Assembly: GCA_024036415.1 (NCBI GenBank)
Contig: JAMWET010003923.1
Coordinates: 1-64,000, forward strand
Reading direction: 5' to 3'
DNA length: 64,000 nt
Source of the DNA: Prochilodus magdalenae
Taxonomy: Eukaryota; Chordata; Actinopteri; Characiformes; Prochilodontidae
Shown here: one piece after another, positions 11,838 through 24,700 of the stretch
Numbering within the stretch: position 1 is the stretch's first letter
How the letters are laid out: each line of letters begins with the position of its first letter
Translations under genes and position numbers: made by a program
The notes under the pieces: model-generated
The model's input: only the letters and a program-made list of their open reading frames with translations
What the model was told of the DNA's origin: nothing
Database searches by the model: none

Positions 11838-12232
11838 TTGGAGAGAGAGACAGAGAGAGAGAAAGAAGAGAGTGAAAAAAGTAAGAGAGAGAGAGACAGA
11901 AAGAGAGTGAGAAAGTAAGAAAGAGACAGACAGAAAGAGAGAGAGAGAGTAAGAGAGAGAGACAAAGAGAGTGAGAAAGTAAGAGAGAGACAGACAGAAA
12001 GAGAGTGAGAAAGTAAGAGAGAAAGAGAGACAGAAGAGAGTGAGAAAGTAAGAGAGACAGAAAGAGAAAGAGTAAGAAAGAGAGACGGAGAGAGACAGAG
12101 ATGAAGAGAGTAAGAAAGAGAGACAGAAAGAGTGAGAAAGTAAGAGAGAGAGAGAGACAGAGAAAGAGAGTAAGAGAGAGAGACAGAGAGAGAGAGTAAG
12201 AAAGAGAGACAGAAAGAGAGAGAGAGAGAGGA
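11838..12232. repeat. Purine-rich GA tract
   Basis: About 400 bp consist almost entirely of A and G on the plus strand (agagagagacagaaagagag, gtgagaaagtaagagag), with scattered single T or C. The complementary strand gives open frames rich in Ser and Leu, which are low-complexity artefacts. Confidence 0.95.
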
Positions 12233-13200
12233 AAATGATACGGTTTAAATATTTGGCGAAAGTTAGTGCCCCTTTAGGATTAGCAGTTAATTTAAAGGTG
12301 AAATCAATCAACCAATCAGAGCCAGGTGTTTCCAGTCCATAGGATAACAATCAGGTGTGAATGTAAACAAGCCGGTAAGCCACTGGAACACTGGGGACAC
12401 TGGAACTTTAACCTTGGCGTATATCGTTCACACTGTGACACTTTGAGACGGAGCTTGAGCCTCAAGAGAACTTGGCTCATGCAGTAGCAGAACCACCACC
12501 CGCCACACACGTCGTTCTACCAAAGAACAGCTAACGAAGAACACAGTTCATGATGGGAAGGCAACGCCAAAGTCCTGACCGTAATCCGGTAGGGAAGCTT
12601 GTTACCTGAAGGGAGCAGTTCATATGAGGAAACCCACCAACCAACGTCCCAGGGTTGGAGCTGTTGTATGTGGAGGAACGGACTGGAATTCCTCCAAGCT
12701 GGTGCCCAGAACAGAACTCCGGTTACAGGAAACACTGAGTAGCCGTTATCGCTTCACAAGTGAGTCACGCCAGATTCCAGAAGCAGAGGTTCACATACTC
12801 TTACCCCTCGCAGATCTGCAAACACGTTCACACCACTCAATCTATATTAGAGGTGGAGATATGGAGGAGTATCATACTGTGCTACATCAGGAGTAGCAGT
12901 GGTGTATCAGGATATGGACTGGTTCAGACTCTCAACGGTTGGAGCCCTTAAGTGTGAGACTGTAGAGTCTCCATTTAGATGGACGTGAACTCTGAACTTT
13001 TTGACTGGTGGTGTCAATTTTGTTCCACATAAACCTCCTTTCAGGTTAGTGAATATTCATGAGGGACCGACCAATAGAATCGCTCCAAACATGCTCAGTA
13101 CTAACCCTTGTTCTATCAGCTCCACTGCAGGGTAAGGAAGCTGGTTCCTCCTCCTGTACAGCTCCCCTCTGGAGGTGTTTAAGGTGGACTGTATAATTCC
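12233..13200. other. No gene seen; one Tc1-type end near 12,940-13,015
   Basis: Short open frames only. The stretch at about 12,950-13,010 is, in reverse, closely similar to 13,830-13,905 (agtcaaaagttt followed by catttaaatggatgg and actctacagtctcacactcc). This looks like terminal segments of one DNA-transposon family in opposite orientations. Confidence 0.45.
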
Positions 13201-13218
13201 ATGAGGGCTATTTGTATC

Positions 13219-13275
13219 CACTATAAGATCCTCCTCCTGACCTTTAAAGCCCTACACGGACTAGCACCCACCTGT
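13219..13275 (+). pseudogene. Tiny LINE reverse-transcriptase remnant
   Basis: Nineteen codons read HYKILLLTFKALHGLAP and two more. This is a highly recognisable phrase from the C-terminal part of vertebrate CR1/L2-type reverse transcriptases. Nothing else of the element remains open on either side. Confidence 0.7.
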
Positions 13276-13799
13276 CAATCAACCAAAATGTGTGCTTAAT
13301 CTTAATATTTCCCCATAACTTTTTGTTTAACATAAATTCATCAAGTTCTGGAAAAAAAAAGCCTCTGGAATCCAGACATCCAGTCCGACCACCTGGACAC
13401 ACTTTCATGAGCTGGATTCCAGAGACGTTCCATCAGAAAGTGATGGGCAGAAGGAAAATGCCTATGTATTGGCCCACACTGTAATATCTCAATTGGTAGA
13501 CATGGCACGACTATTCCGAGTGAATGCCTTCCAGATGGCAAATAACAGAAGGCTATTTTCACCCCACCTGTGTGCCAAACGGTGATCCTCCTCCTTAGAG
13601 GGCTTCCCCTAGCACAGGACTGCCACATCAGCTCTAATAGAGACGGACAATTTAAGGGGTAGAGATATGAAGTGCACACAGCATCCTGATCCGAACAACG
13701 CCATATCATCCCGCTGGCCTGCTCCTTCGCCTGGGGGGCTGGTTTATTATTCTGCTACACCAGTGCTTGACCTGCACCTTCTCTAATATACACTCACCA

Positions 13800-14010
13800 G
13801 CAGCAGAATAGCTGTTTGTTTATATAGTCAAAAGTTTAGAGACGCTCATTTAAATGGATGGTGTTGGTGGTCTTAAAGACTCTACAGTCTCACACTCCAA
13901 CTGATGAGAGTCTGATTGGACTGAACCTTGGTGGGTAGGTTTGACATCATGAGACGTGCGAACGATTCAAGTTTCATGGTCTACGCATGTTACGTTAGCA
14001 TGATAGACCT
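13800..14010. mobile_element. DNA-transposon end and dispersed motif
   Basis: The sequence tagtcaaaagtttagagacg at about 13,833 resembles Tc1-type fish transposon termini. It is followed at about 13,930 by the same cttggtgggtaggtttgaca motif seen at 2432 and, inverted, at 6325. A Tc1 transposase fragment follows at 14.3 kb. Confidence 0.5.
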
Positions 14011-14303
14011 TATCGCTGATTGGCTGTATTAGGTCGCCCTGTAGTGTGTTCTATCCATTCTGGCATCCTGTTGTTGTGTTGGTAGCAAAGCAGCTCGAGC
14101 AGTTGTTGAGTATCGTAGGGCTCTGGGAAGCGGGGTGGTCGTATTGCGTGCCATCCCGGTCATGCAGATACTACCATACCAAGCTACGGTGGATAGAAGA
14201 AGGCACACACCGGCAACATGAAGGATCTCAGAGACCTACACAAACCAGGAAGAGGGTGAATCCAAAATTCTCTGACGTGCGAGGACTGACCCAACAGCCA
14301 TGA

Positions 14304-14732
14304 CTGTGGACATTCAGCAGCAGTGATGCCCTCCTTGAGTCATCCAGTTAGTGCTAGCACCGTTGGCAGACCGTGCACGAGGCAGGACTACATGCACACA
14401 AACCACGACTGTCCACTGCGTCAAAAATGGTGCAGTGGTGTTGTGCCAGGCTGTCATGGCTCAGAAGGGCAGCGGGTCATCTTCAGTAACGAATCCTGCT
14501 TTTGTCTTGGTGGAGACGACCAACAAATCCGTGTGGAGGCACCGTGGTCAGCACCATGCGTCCCATAACCACTCTGCTTCCACCCCTACCGCACCATCTG
14601 CAGGAACTGTGTGAGGATATTCAAGCTGCATGGGATGGATTATCACAGGACACCATTAGGAACCTCTACAGCTCCATACCGAGACGTCTGGCGTGTTGGG
14701 TTAGCAAACATGGTGGCCCGACGCCATACTGA
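14304..14732 (+). pseudogene. Internally deleted Tc1-like transposase fragment, copy 2
   Basis: The frame from 14,323 has SHPVSASTVGRP and then RVIFSNESCFCLGGDDQQIR. The first catalytic Asp of the usual FSDES has become Asn. A second frame carries LQELCEDIQAAWDGLSQDTI and ends SSIPRRLACWVSKHGGPTPY before a stop, the genuine C-terminus. As in the copy at 2.6-2.98 kb, the middle of the catalytic domain is missing and the sequence resumes at the same point (ccctaccgcaccatctgcag). Both copies therefore appear to descend from one already deleted, non-autonomous ancestor. Confidence 0.85.
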
Positions 14733-14739
14733 GAGACAG

Positions 14740-15885
14740 ACTTCTGTATGTGTAGCTCAATAAATATTGATCATATCAGTCTACATTTATCATTTATTGA
14801 TCCTGGTAACCTTTAGCCTCTTTCCCAGTGGCACAGCAATCCCACACCTCCTTCTGGGGGTCCAGCAGAAGATAAAGGTTCTTACTTTTATGTAAAATAT
14901 TCATACAGACATAGCAACTCTGAACTCTGAGCATATGAACTTCTGATAATGGGTATTTGTTCATCCTACTACTGAATAACCAACTGAACACGTTTGGATT
15001 GGGTCTGGCAAAAGACTGGCAAACCCGCACAGGACGAACTGTTCCAGCACAGCTCAGGTACAAAGGAGTGCAGGCCTGAGCTAAGATAGCTAGCTGTTAG
15101 CCTGAAGCCTTTCTCATTGGTACACTGCGGCTGTGGCTAACACAGCCTTCAAAAAACCATAACAAACTTTATAAAAAGTGGTGAAGGCTACAATAATAAC
15201 CATCATATTTCATCTTTTTCTCTGCAGACCTTACCTATACATCAGAAGAATGCCTCGGCTAGCTCAGAGGCCTCGCTAATACCGTGTTGTATTTAGAAAT
15301 ATGAGGGAATGCATGTTATTTCCAGTTTATTTTGCCAGAGAAGGCAAAGACTGGCTCTGATAATGCTAATTTCTCGCTAACTAGGCTAGCTAACTATTAT
15401 AACTAAGGAGGTATAGTTCTCTGACCAACAAGCATGTTAACGCATCTGTGGAGAAAACAGCTGGACTGTTAGCTCGTTAGCTAATCCCCTCATTTTGCAA
15501 ATAGCTCATAGCTAGCATAAAAAAGTAGCTTTAGCTACAACAATTTTTCTACCTCACCAGTAAACCTTTTTCACAGTCAGTGAATCAGCTTTAGCTTTAG
15601 CGTGGAAATCAGAGGAGTGGTTGACTGGACTGCACTAAGCTCCTTGTCAAGTTTATAAAGCACGTCTGTGAGCATGTTCAGTGTAAAAGCAATGGTGTTC
15701 AGATGCTGGACTGTCTTTCACAAATCCGTCTAAAGAACTAGAACTTAAAGACCTTCATTGTAAATGTGCGGCATGTTTAATTTTTCTAAATTAGCCTGTG
15801 TAAACATTAGCAGCGTTAGCAATCACCTGGAACATCACAACTCAAGAAGAATTTGATGCCATGATGCCAGATGGTATTCTATTTA
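14740..15885. other. No gene seen
   Basis: AT-biased spacer with repeated gctaac/gctagc words. No recognisable coding domain or tandem array was found. Confidence 0.4.
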
Positions 15886-15889
15886 CTAT

Positions 15890-16575
15890 AGTTGAAGCCA
15901 TTAATAATTATTATACTGAGGCCATAAATTATTATATTAAGGTCACAAATTACTATACTGAGGTCACAAATTATTAAATTGAGTCTACAAATGAACTATA
16001 TTGAGACCATGAATTGCTATATTGAGGTCAAAAATCATTATACTGATAACACAAATTACTATCATTACATTATACTATCATACAAATTATATCAAATCCA
16101 CTAATTAGCCATAAATATAATAAATAATATAATAAATAATATAATAAATAAGCCATAAATTACTAAATTGACACAAATTACTATACTAGTGACACAAATT
16201 ACTATTTTGAGGCTATAAATTACTATATCGAGTCCACTTATTACTATATTTAGGCCATGTAGTACTCTATTGATGTCATACGTTACTACACAGAGGTCAC
16301 ATGTCTATTCTGAAGGCTTGTATTAATATATCGAGATCACTTATTACTATATTAAGATCAAGAATTACCATATTGAGACCAATAATTAACAAACTGAGGC
16401 CAACAATTATTATATTGATGAGATAAATGACTTTACTGAGGCTATGAATTAGTAGATTGAAGCCTGGAATTACCACAGTATAAAGAGGCTGCAAATGATT
16501 ATATTGTGGCCGCGAGTTAGAAGAACTTTAACGCGTGGCCTCGATATAGTCATTTGTGGCGACAGTATAGTAAAT
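15890..16575. repeat. AT-rich degenerate minisatellite that reverses orientation
   Basis: The unit is about 25 bp, of the form ggccacaaattactatattga, repeated roughly 25 times with strong drift. From about 16,525 the same unit appears in reverse complement (tcgatatagtcatttgtggc, agtatagtaaatcgtggcc), so the array ends in an inverted arrangement. Confidence 0.8.
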
Positions 16576-16659
16576 CGTGGCCAGGTCTCATTAAAATATT
16601 CTCCATGTCAGCTTATGGGCTCTGTAGATAAGATAGATCAAGAACTGAACTACAGAGCA

Positions 16660-16791
16660 CCCTCATCCAGTGCAGGGCAGTGTAATCGAGGCAGTTCGGC
16701 CTCCGTGCCTGAGGGGGCGCTGTGCTAACGGGCGAGGAAGTACAAACGCAGTGAACTTGGCAGTGGAAGCTAGCCTCAGACTCCTGACGTT
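16660..16791 (+). promoter_or_regulatory. yju2b: Candidate yju2b promoter region and non-coding first exon
   Basis: A relatively GC-rich stretch (gagggggcgctgtgctaacg) leads to a consensus splice donor (gacgttg followed by gtgagtatt, about 16,790). The next plausible acceptor on this strand is at 18,651-18,653, just before the start-codon exon. A transcription start cannot be placed from sequence alone. Confidence 0.4.
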
Positions 16792-17151
16792 GGTGAGTAT
16801 TGTGGTATTAAAGTATTAATGTTTCTCTATAGCAGTGCTGTAGTATGTGCCAGGTAATGGAAGGTAAGTGTGGTTGAAGAGGTCCCCGTGTCAACGTTCC
16901 TGGCAAGCACCATGAAGGGAAACGTACTGTGTTGTTAGCTTAGTGGCTAACGGGCTAACAGCTCTCCTCTCGCGCAGGATGTTGATACTGTTAGCGTTGC
17001 TGCTACTGTTAGCAGATTTAGCATCCTAAATGTCTAACGTTTCAGTCCAGATAGAAGCTCAGCCGTCATGCTGACAGAGAGAGAGAGGTCTGGACGTCTT
17101 CTGCTGGTTGTAGGTACAAAGTTGAGGGCAGCTTCTTGTTCGAACTGCCCC

Positions 17152-17217
17152 GTTCCACCTTAAATGCTTCAGCAGCTTCAAACACCAGAATGTAACTCCT
17201 GTACCGTTTAAGGTGGA
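17152..17217. repeat. Hairpin made of two satellite-core copies
   Basis: The left arm gttccaccttaaatg and the right arm gtttaaggtggaact are inverted copies of the core of the 76-bp satellite, separated by about 40 nt. It sits in the first intron of yju2b. Confidence 0.7.
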
Positions 17218-17904
17218 ACTTTATAAGTCTACTTTACAAGCAAGTCGTGTAAGCTAGTTTGGGTAACCAAACACACCCGAAAGTATTGCTATTAAAGGGC
17301 CCATGTCACTGCAGACCTCTCTTGTGATGTCACAAAAACCAGTGTATTTGCATACACTGCTGCAAGTATACTGTGTTGGGCCCCATGCTGCAAATTTCAC
17401 TTTCTACCACACTCCAGAGGTGTGGTACTGGATTCTGATCCGGAGACTGAGAAGGCCACTGTCCACACCAGCCTGGACACCACCTCCTCCAGCCTGGACA
17501 CCACCTCCGCCAGCCTGGACACCAACACCGCCAGCCTATGTGGTTGATACTTTGATTTTGATGCACTATTGATTCATGCAGTTGGTACCAAATGTTGCCC
17601 CTACCATCAGGCCAGGCTTCATTTGTATGTTGTGCAGTTCTGGCGAGTCTGTGCTGTTGGAACCCATCCACCTCTAGGTTTAACATGTGCGTTATAAGTT
17701 CTGTGCCACAGGTATACAGAATGGTTTAACCATTAGAGCTGTGACAATAACCGTATCACTGCAACACCGTGCTTATGTGATGCCTACTGCGGTGATTGAT
17801 TGAAGTTGATTCACCATCATTCATTTTGCTTGGTGTCCGTTTACTGCTTTACTGACAGCTCTGTTAATGAGCTGAAGAAACTGGGATCTGCTTATCTAAA
17901 AGAC

Positions 17905-18330
17905 TGCCGGTGATGTCATCTACCTGATCTTCCTGCTGTAAAGTATTCCTCCTATCCAGATTGTAATGACTGAAAGGTGTTCAGGGCCCAAGGGCTGCAA
18001 TAGGCACAACACACACCACAATCTCCCCTCCACCAAACTTTACACTTGGCTCAATGCCGTCATACCAGTACCGTCAGTATAGGCAACCGCCAAACCCAGA
18101 CATTGGATTGACAAATGGAGAAGCGTGATTGGTCCCTCCAGAGGAGACGTCTCTAGAGTCCAGTGGCAGCGCTTTACACCATTCCATTCGATGCTTTGCA
18201 TCGCGCTTGGTGATGTACGTTTTGGATGCAGCTTTGGAAATGGAAAGTAGTGCTTGACTTGTTGGCGACCTCTGCACACCTTGCCCCTAGCATCTGCTAA
18301 CCCCACTCTGTCACGTTACGTGGTCTACCA
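17905..18330 (-). pseudogene. Tc1-like transposase remnant in yju2b intron 1
   Basis: The reverse strand carries KHRMEWCKALPLDSRDVSSG and further short matches to the Tc1 copy at 43.7-44.6 kb. The plus strand shares cctccaccaaactttacact and caggcaaccgccaaacccag-type phrases with it. The left part (from gatgtcatctacctgatctt) is shared with 19,896-20,100. Frames are broken throughout. Confidence 0.7.
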
Positions 18331-18653
18331 CTTCATGGCTGAGTTGCTTTCATTTCCAATCGCTTCCACTGTGGAATATTTAGTAGGGAGGAAATTTCAC
18401 GACTGGACTTGTAGCACAGGTGGCATCCTATCAGGGTACCATTCTGGAATTCCCTGAGCTCCTGGGAGAGACCCATTCTCTCACTAATGTGTGTAGAAGC
18501 AGTCTGCATGTCTTGGTTTTATACACCTGTGGTCTTGGAAGTGATTGGAACACCTGAGTTCGGTGATTTGTATGGGGTAGTAAATACCTTTACCAATATA
18601 GTGTATCATTTAATATCTTTCTAAATTTCTCTTTTGTCTCTACACTGTCCCAG

Positions 18654-18704
18654 GTGTCATACGTGGAAGCTGTGTGAGGATAAGCTGATCCAACCAGCAA
18701 CATG
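18654..18704 (+). other. yju2b: yju2b leader exon carrying the start codon
   Basis: The exon is bounded by the acceptor tgtcccag and the donor gtttgtcc, and it ends exactly with ATG. The start codon is thus separated from codon 2 (GGA) by an 86-nt intron. This start is chosen because the following residues, GERKGVNKYYPPDF, match the invariant N-terminus of the family. Confidence 0.75.
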
Positions 18705-21700
18705 GTTTGTCCTTTTCTTGTGTTAGTTTTCCTGTTAGTGAATGGCTAGTGCATAACATTGGCATAACCTTGCCTTTTTGTTTTCTCTAGGGAGAGAGAA
18801 AAGGAGTCAACAAGTACTACCCCCCAGATTTTGACCCTGCTAAGGTGAGGACGGCCCGTGCAGAATTCTTCACTTTGCTTGATTCAGTAAGTGAATATAT
18901 AGAGAGGTGAGATGTGATCTGTAATTTGCTCTCTGATTGATTTGCTCCACAGCATGGCTCCATCAATGGTTACTGGAACACTCACCCGCTGCGAGAGAGA
19001 GCCAGGAAACTCTCGCAGGGCATCCTCATCATCAGGTACCTGTTTAAGCTCAGTCCAGTATTCACCCAAAACGGTGGTCCGCATTTATGTGCATGCAAGT
19101 ATTTTGCAGCACTTGAGGCTTTAGCTTTAGCATTAGCTAGACAAGAGTGACTTTGTTTACAACAGGTTCTACAGGTTTAGTTATTTGTATTTAATTAAGG
19201 CTTAACTTTGCCACGGGAAATAAGTAGGAGGCATCTGCCGTGAACTCCAGACTTCAATACTTAATCATCAAGCAGCCCCAAAAACACACTGTGTTTACGC
19301 CAACATTGCTCTATCGAGGTCACAGCTTCACCAAGGTGGTTGGCAATAAGGTACAGAGGCCTACTGTAAGAGGGTTTACACTTAGTGTGACGAGACAGAC
19401 TAGTCTTAGTCCTAGTCTGTCCTCGGTAGTGTCATTAGGAAGACCATGCAAAAAAATTAAAAGCTAGCATCTATTTATCTCCATAAATGTTCCATGATGA
19501 GTAAATACCTTAGACCTGGCCTAAGGGATGATCTAAAGAGCAGCTAATAAACAGCACAGCAAAACTATAATTAAACTCTGGAGCTCTGGGACTGCTGAAC
19601 ACGTCTCACTGGTTGATATAGACTCCATCCCGGGCCACACACTGCTTCACACTTCACCTACTACACTACTGAGTGATTTCTAATGGTATGTGCAACATTG
19701 TATGCATGCTAAAATGTTTGTTTAGCTTTATGGTTTGTGGTTTAGAAATATTAGCAGGACCAGGAAATCTAGCGGTAAAGTCCTTTAGACAACAGCTTTC
19801 ATTGGTTTTTGTTAGTACACCAGCAAAACAAATAAAACATAGCATTAAAAAAATAATACACTTGAATCTTATCTTACTATATGCAATATGACTGACGGTG
19901 ATGTCATCTACCTGATCTTCCTGCTTCAGTGTAAAGTATTCCTCCTATCCAGCTGAGTTTGCTGAGACTCCTAAAAACAGGCCCACACCACAATCCCCGC
20001 CTCCACCAAACTTTACACTTGGCTCAATGCAGTCATACCAGTACCGTTCTCCAGGCAACCGCCAAACCCAGACTCATCCATCGGATTGACAAATGGTTTA
20101 GCGTTCCGAAATACTAGCAGGACCAGGAAATCTAGCGGTAAAGTCCTTTAGACAACAGCTTTCATTGGTTTTTGTTAGTATACCAACAAAACAAATAAAT
20201 TATAGCATAAAAAAATAATACACTTGAATCTTATCTCACTATATGCAATATGACTCTGTCATTTCGCCACTGTACTGCCAAATAAACCTCCCAATCCAAC
20301 ATGGCAGTATCGCAGTTGCTTGACTTATATAATATAATAAATATAGTAGATATTTATTATTCATAGTATTCTATTAGTCCATAATTTGAGTGGCTCTAAC
20401 AGTAAACCTATCAATTTAAAACATCACTTTCAATGAATATTCTTATTGTTGGTGTCCATCATGTTTGTCAGAGACGGTCTGCCATTTGGGACAGATTATT
20501 CGGTTCCAGGACATGAGTGTATTTTGTGTATCACTCTATGTGTACCATGTGACCCTGAGTAATACAAAATGACTACCAGTTAATCAATTATCAGTCAAGT
20601 AGGTGGAGAAAGTTCATGAACAGTCTTGGATAGTTGGCTGGCCAGAGCTGTAGCTGTGAAGTCCCAGGTGGTTGCTAAGGTGCTTCTCGGCCATTACATG
20701 CTATCTAATGTCGATGAGGGACAGTGAGACAATTTGTGGTAGTTGGATTAGAATTTTCCCAACCTCATTCCGCCTTTTGGAATAACAGACCTAGAATAAC
20801 AAAACGAAGAACGGTAAGTTGGCAACGTAGCCAGTTGACCAGATGAGATTGAGGTTTAGGATATGCTCGGAATCGGACTGTGTGGGACGCTTCGTTCTAG
20901 TGGCGATCGCGTTTTCTTGAGTCATTGGAGATGACCTTGATCAGTGTCTGTCTTGCTCGTCCAGGTTCGAGATGCCGTATAACATCTGGTGCGATGGCTG
21001 TAAGAACCACATTGGCATGGGTAAGCATCCAAGAGGAGCCTGCTCACACATTTATAGCCATATTGGCACAGCAAGTTTCTCATCTTGGACTATGTCTTGA
21101 CTTTTCTAGGGGTCCGATATAACGCTGAAAAGAAGAAAGTGGGCAATTACTACACCACACCCATATACAGGTAACCCAAACTCCAGACACCTTCAATTTA
21201 AATACCACATGCTTTGTGAGAACATTGGCCTTCAGCCTTCTTGTGAGCACACCGCACAATTTTAGCCCAGATTTTCCAGTTAGAAATGTTTGGGATCTGA
21301 ACAGCATCCTTCTGTTTGGAAGCAAATTGCTGTGTGTGCCTGTAGCTTGTTCAGCGAGCTTTCCAGACTGCAAGGTGTCATGATCATGTTTCTGCCCGTG
21401 AAGGCGCTCTGAGAACCCTATGGATGGTACAGTTCCTCTAGTTGAAATTGATCAAAAATGATCAGTTCCTCTAGGTGTACAGGTTTTGGGTTTGTGCTGG
21501 ACCAGAATTCCTCAGTTCTGTCTCCCAAACTCCAGATCAGATATTGTATTAGATCTGTTTATTTAGAAAATCACTAATGACCTCCAGAAGCCTGTTTTTA
21601 GAACCATGCTCGCTGTGCGTTTCACCCCAGCCACCGCTCGCCAGTCTCTCTGTAGGTCACCTGAGGTCATCTTACGGTGGTTAGGGTTATATAAGGGTCA

Positions 21701-24700
21701 CAAATAATATGCTATAATTTTCCATCTTATTGCCACAAAAATTGCTTGGAATTAGTGAGATATGGTTATGAGTCATGGTGAAACATGGATTATAATAAAC
21801 GTCAGTTTCTTTATCAAGTTCTCAAAGCTGTACAGATGTCTCAGCTATCATGTACAGCTTCGTTTGTCATTGAAAAGGTCTTTCTGTTTACAGGTTCCTA
21901 CAGGAAAGTTATTAAATATGGAGAAATTGGTTCTTTTATGTAATCATTTTGTGTGCATTTTTTTAAATGGTGTTATATGCTTATATATACACATTTGTAT
22001 ATATTTATATACTGGTGCAATATTACAGTGATTATATCTACAGGATATATGCACAATTTTGCACCGGCTAATCAGCAGCTCTGACCAATGAACTGCCAGC
22101 AGAGTAATGGTATCAACAACAAAGTTTTGACGTGCCACCTGAGAGTGAATCGTTTTAACAGGTGTAACTTATTATGTAAGACCACCGGGTTTCATCTTGG
22201 GCTGTGGCATATTAAATTTAACCCAGCATAATTTTCAATATCAGTCAAAATTGATTGGTCTGGCAGAATGCTGGCTGGTCATGTTCACATCCGTGCGGTC
22301 AATGTAAAAGAGTTTGCCATATGGACTTCATACATTCTGAATAAAGGAACCAAGGTAGGGTCTTTCAAAGGAAGCCAGACCAGCAGGCCTCTCTTCAGGC
22401 TGACCTCTACTCTTGGTAGCTGCTAATCATCATCACTGATGAATCAGAAAAAGCTATCCAGTCTTATCTGCTGTGTGAGACCTGAACGTGTTGGTGATTA
22501 TTTGTGTGGGCTGCAAGATATAAAAATTGGGACCTCCTGGCTTAGCTGAACTGTCTGTCTGGACCCCTAGGTTCAGGATGAAGTGCCACCTGTGTGTGAA
22601 CTACATCGAGATGCAGACAGACCCGGCCACCTGTGACTACGTCATCGTGAGTGGAGCGAGTAGGAAGGAGGAGAGATGGGACATGGCTGATAACGAGCAG
22701 ATTCTCACCACCGGTACAGAACAGTACATACAAACCCAGATGATTTTTAGTGAAACTGATTTTAATAGCGTTCCCTCCTGCTCCAAGCGGTTCCTCGTTC
22801 CCCTGGTGAAGTGTTCTCTCTTCTCGTTTCTCCCACAGAACACAATGAGAAGGAGAAGCTGGAGACAGATCCTATGTATAAGCTGGACCATGGTGGAAAA
22901 GACAAAGAGAAGCTGCGCACGGCAATTCCCTCCCTCTCTGAGCTACAGGATCACCAGGATGCATGGAAGGATGACTTCCAGCTCAACAGCGCTCTCCGCA
23001 GGAAGTTCAGGGTATGTGCGGTACACTAGCACAGGCCACTGTCTGCCAGGGCACAGCCTTTTATCATACGTGCGTGGGGTGTTTTTGTAATCAGCTGAAA
23101 CCCAACAAAGTCAAGCTCAAAGCATCACAGCAAACACATGCATAGGGTCTCGCCCTTTCCACTCATCTGCAAACAATATTGGAAGACTGGAAATCAGTAA
23201 TTCCTAAATTTATGCCTAAGCTGCCAGAAGCTCTATTAGGACGGGATTAGCTGTACATGGGGAGCTGGGGTAATGTAATTATTACCGGGGTTTCTCCGAG
23301 ATTTTAGTCCCTTCTGAATGTGCCAGGTTGGTCGTTTTCACCGACTGTATGCTCCCGTGTCAGTAAAGACCCCAGCGCTTTTTACCTTCTGCAAACGAGC
23401 CACAAAATTAACCTCGGGTTTTATTAATCCTGGGTGAATCGACATGTCGGTAAATGTTCCATCATATCCTGTGGAAGAAGGATTTTTTTCACGGTTTTCC
23501 TTCAGTATGGAGGCACTCGGTTGTGTTTTGCATGGCACAGATGCCGTGCATTGCTAGGTCTTTGGCAAACCTCAGAAAGATGGCTTCCCAGACTGAATGG
23601 TCATGTACCGTTTGTTTGGACTGTTTAAAAGTGGAGTCCAAAAGTAAATTTAGGCTCAAAGTGTTTTAGGGCTTGCCCAACTTCAAGTTTTCTTCCCTTT
23701 GGTTGGCACCACATTCTTATTGTCTCTGTATGTTCCCACTGAGTGCAGGATGAAAAGAAAACAATATCTGAAGAGGAGGAAAAAGACAATGCGGTGCGGA
23801 AGAGGACGGGTCTGGTCATCCCTCTTGTACCAGAGAAGGAGGAGGACAAAAAACTTGCCTCTCTGCTCACCTATCAGACCCCTGACTGTGAGTTGTTGTT
23901 GTTGTTGTTGTTATTAGTTTTTTTTTTTTATATTATTATCATAATAATTATTATTAAACACCATAGCTTTGGGCCAAGGCACCCCGCGTTTATAGCTTTG
24001 GGCCAAGACGGCCCGCGTTTAGAGCTTTGAGGTAAGACGGCCCGCGTTTATAGCTTTGGGCCAAGACGGCCCGCGTTTATAGCTTTGGGCCAAGACGCCC
24101 CGCGTTTATAGCTTTGGGCCAAGGCACCCCGCGTTTATAGCTTTGGGCCAAGGCGCCCCGCGTTTATAGCTTTGGGCCAAGGCGCCCCGCGTTTATAGCT
24201 TTGGGCCAAGAAGTCCCGCGTTTATATCTTTGTGCCAAGATGCCCCGCGTTTATAGCTTTGGGCCAAGAAGGCCCGCGTTTATAGCTTTGGGCCAAGGCG
24301 CCCCGCGTTTATAGCTTTGGGCCAAGGCGCCCCGCGTTTATAGCTTTGGGCCAAGAAGTCCCGCGTTTATATCTTTGTGCCAAGATGCCCCGCGTTTATA
24401 GCTTTGGGCCAAGAAGGCCCGCGTTTTTAGCTTTGGGCCAAGACGGCCCGCGTTTGTAGCTTTGGGCCAAGGCGCCCCGCGTTTGTAGCTTTGGGCCAAG
24501 GCGCCCCGCGTTTGTAGCTTTGGGCCAAGGCGCCCCGCGTTTGTAGCTTTGGGCCAAGGCGCCCCGCGTTTGTAGCTTTGGGCCAAGGCGCCCCGCGTTT
24601 GTAGCTTTGGGCCAAGGCGCCCCGCGTTTGTAGCTTTGGGCCAAGGCGCCCCGCGTTTATAGGGTTCCATTATGTTCAGCAGTTTGTGCTCTCTCAGTTA

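Noticed and set aside
11796..12350. 184-codon Ser/Leu-rich minus-strand protein
   Set aside because: It is the low-complexity complement of the GA tract.
12940..13910. A single transposon bounded by the inverted segments at 12,950 and 13,833
   Set aside because: The terminal sequences point inward rather than outward, so they are better read as ends of two separate fragments.
24338..24670. 110-codon minus-strand repeat protein
   Set aside because: It is the 29-bp intronic minisatellite read in reverse. All three frames are open for the same reason.
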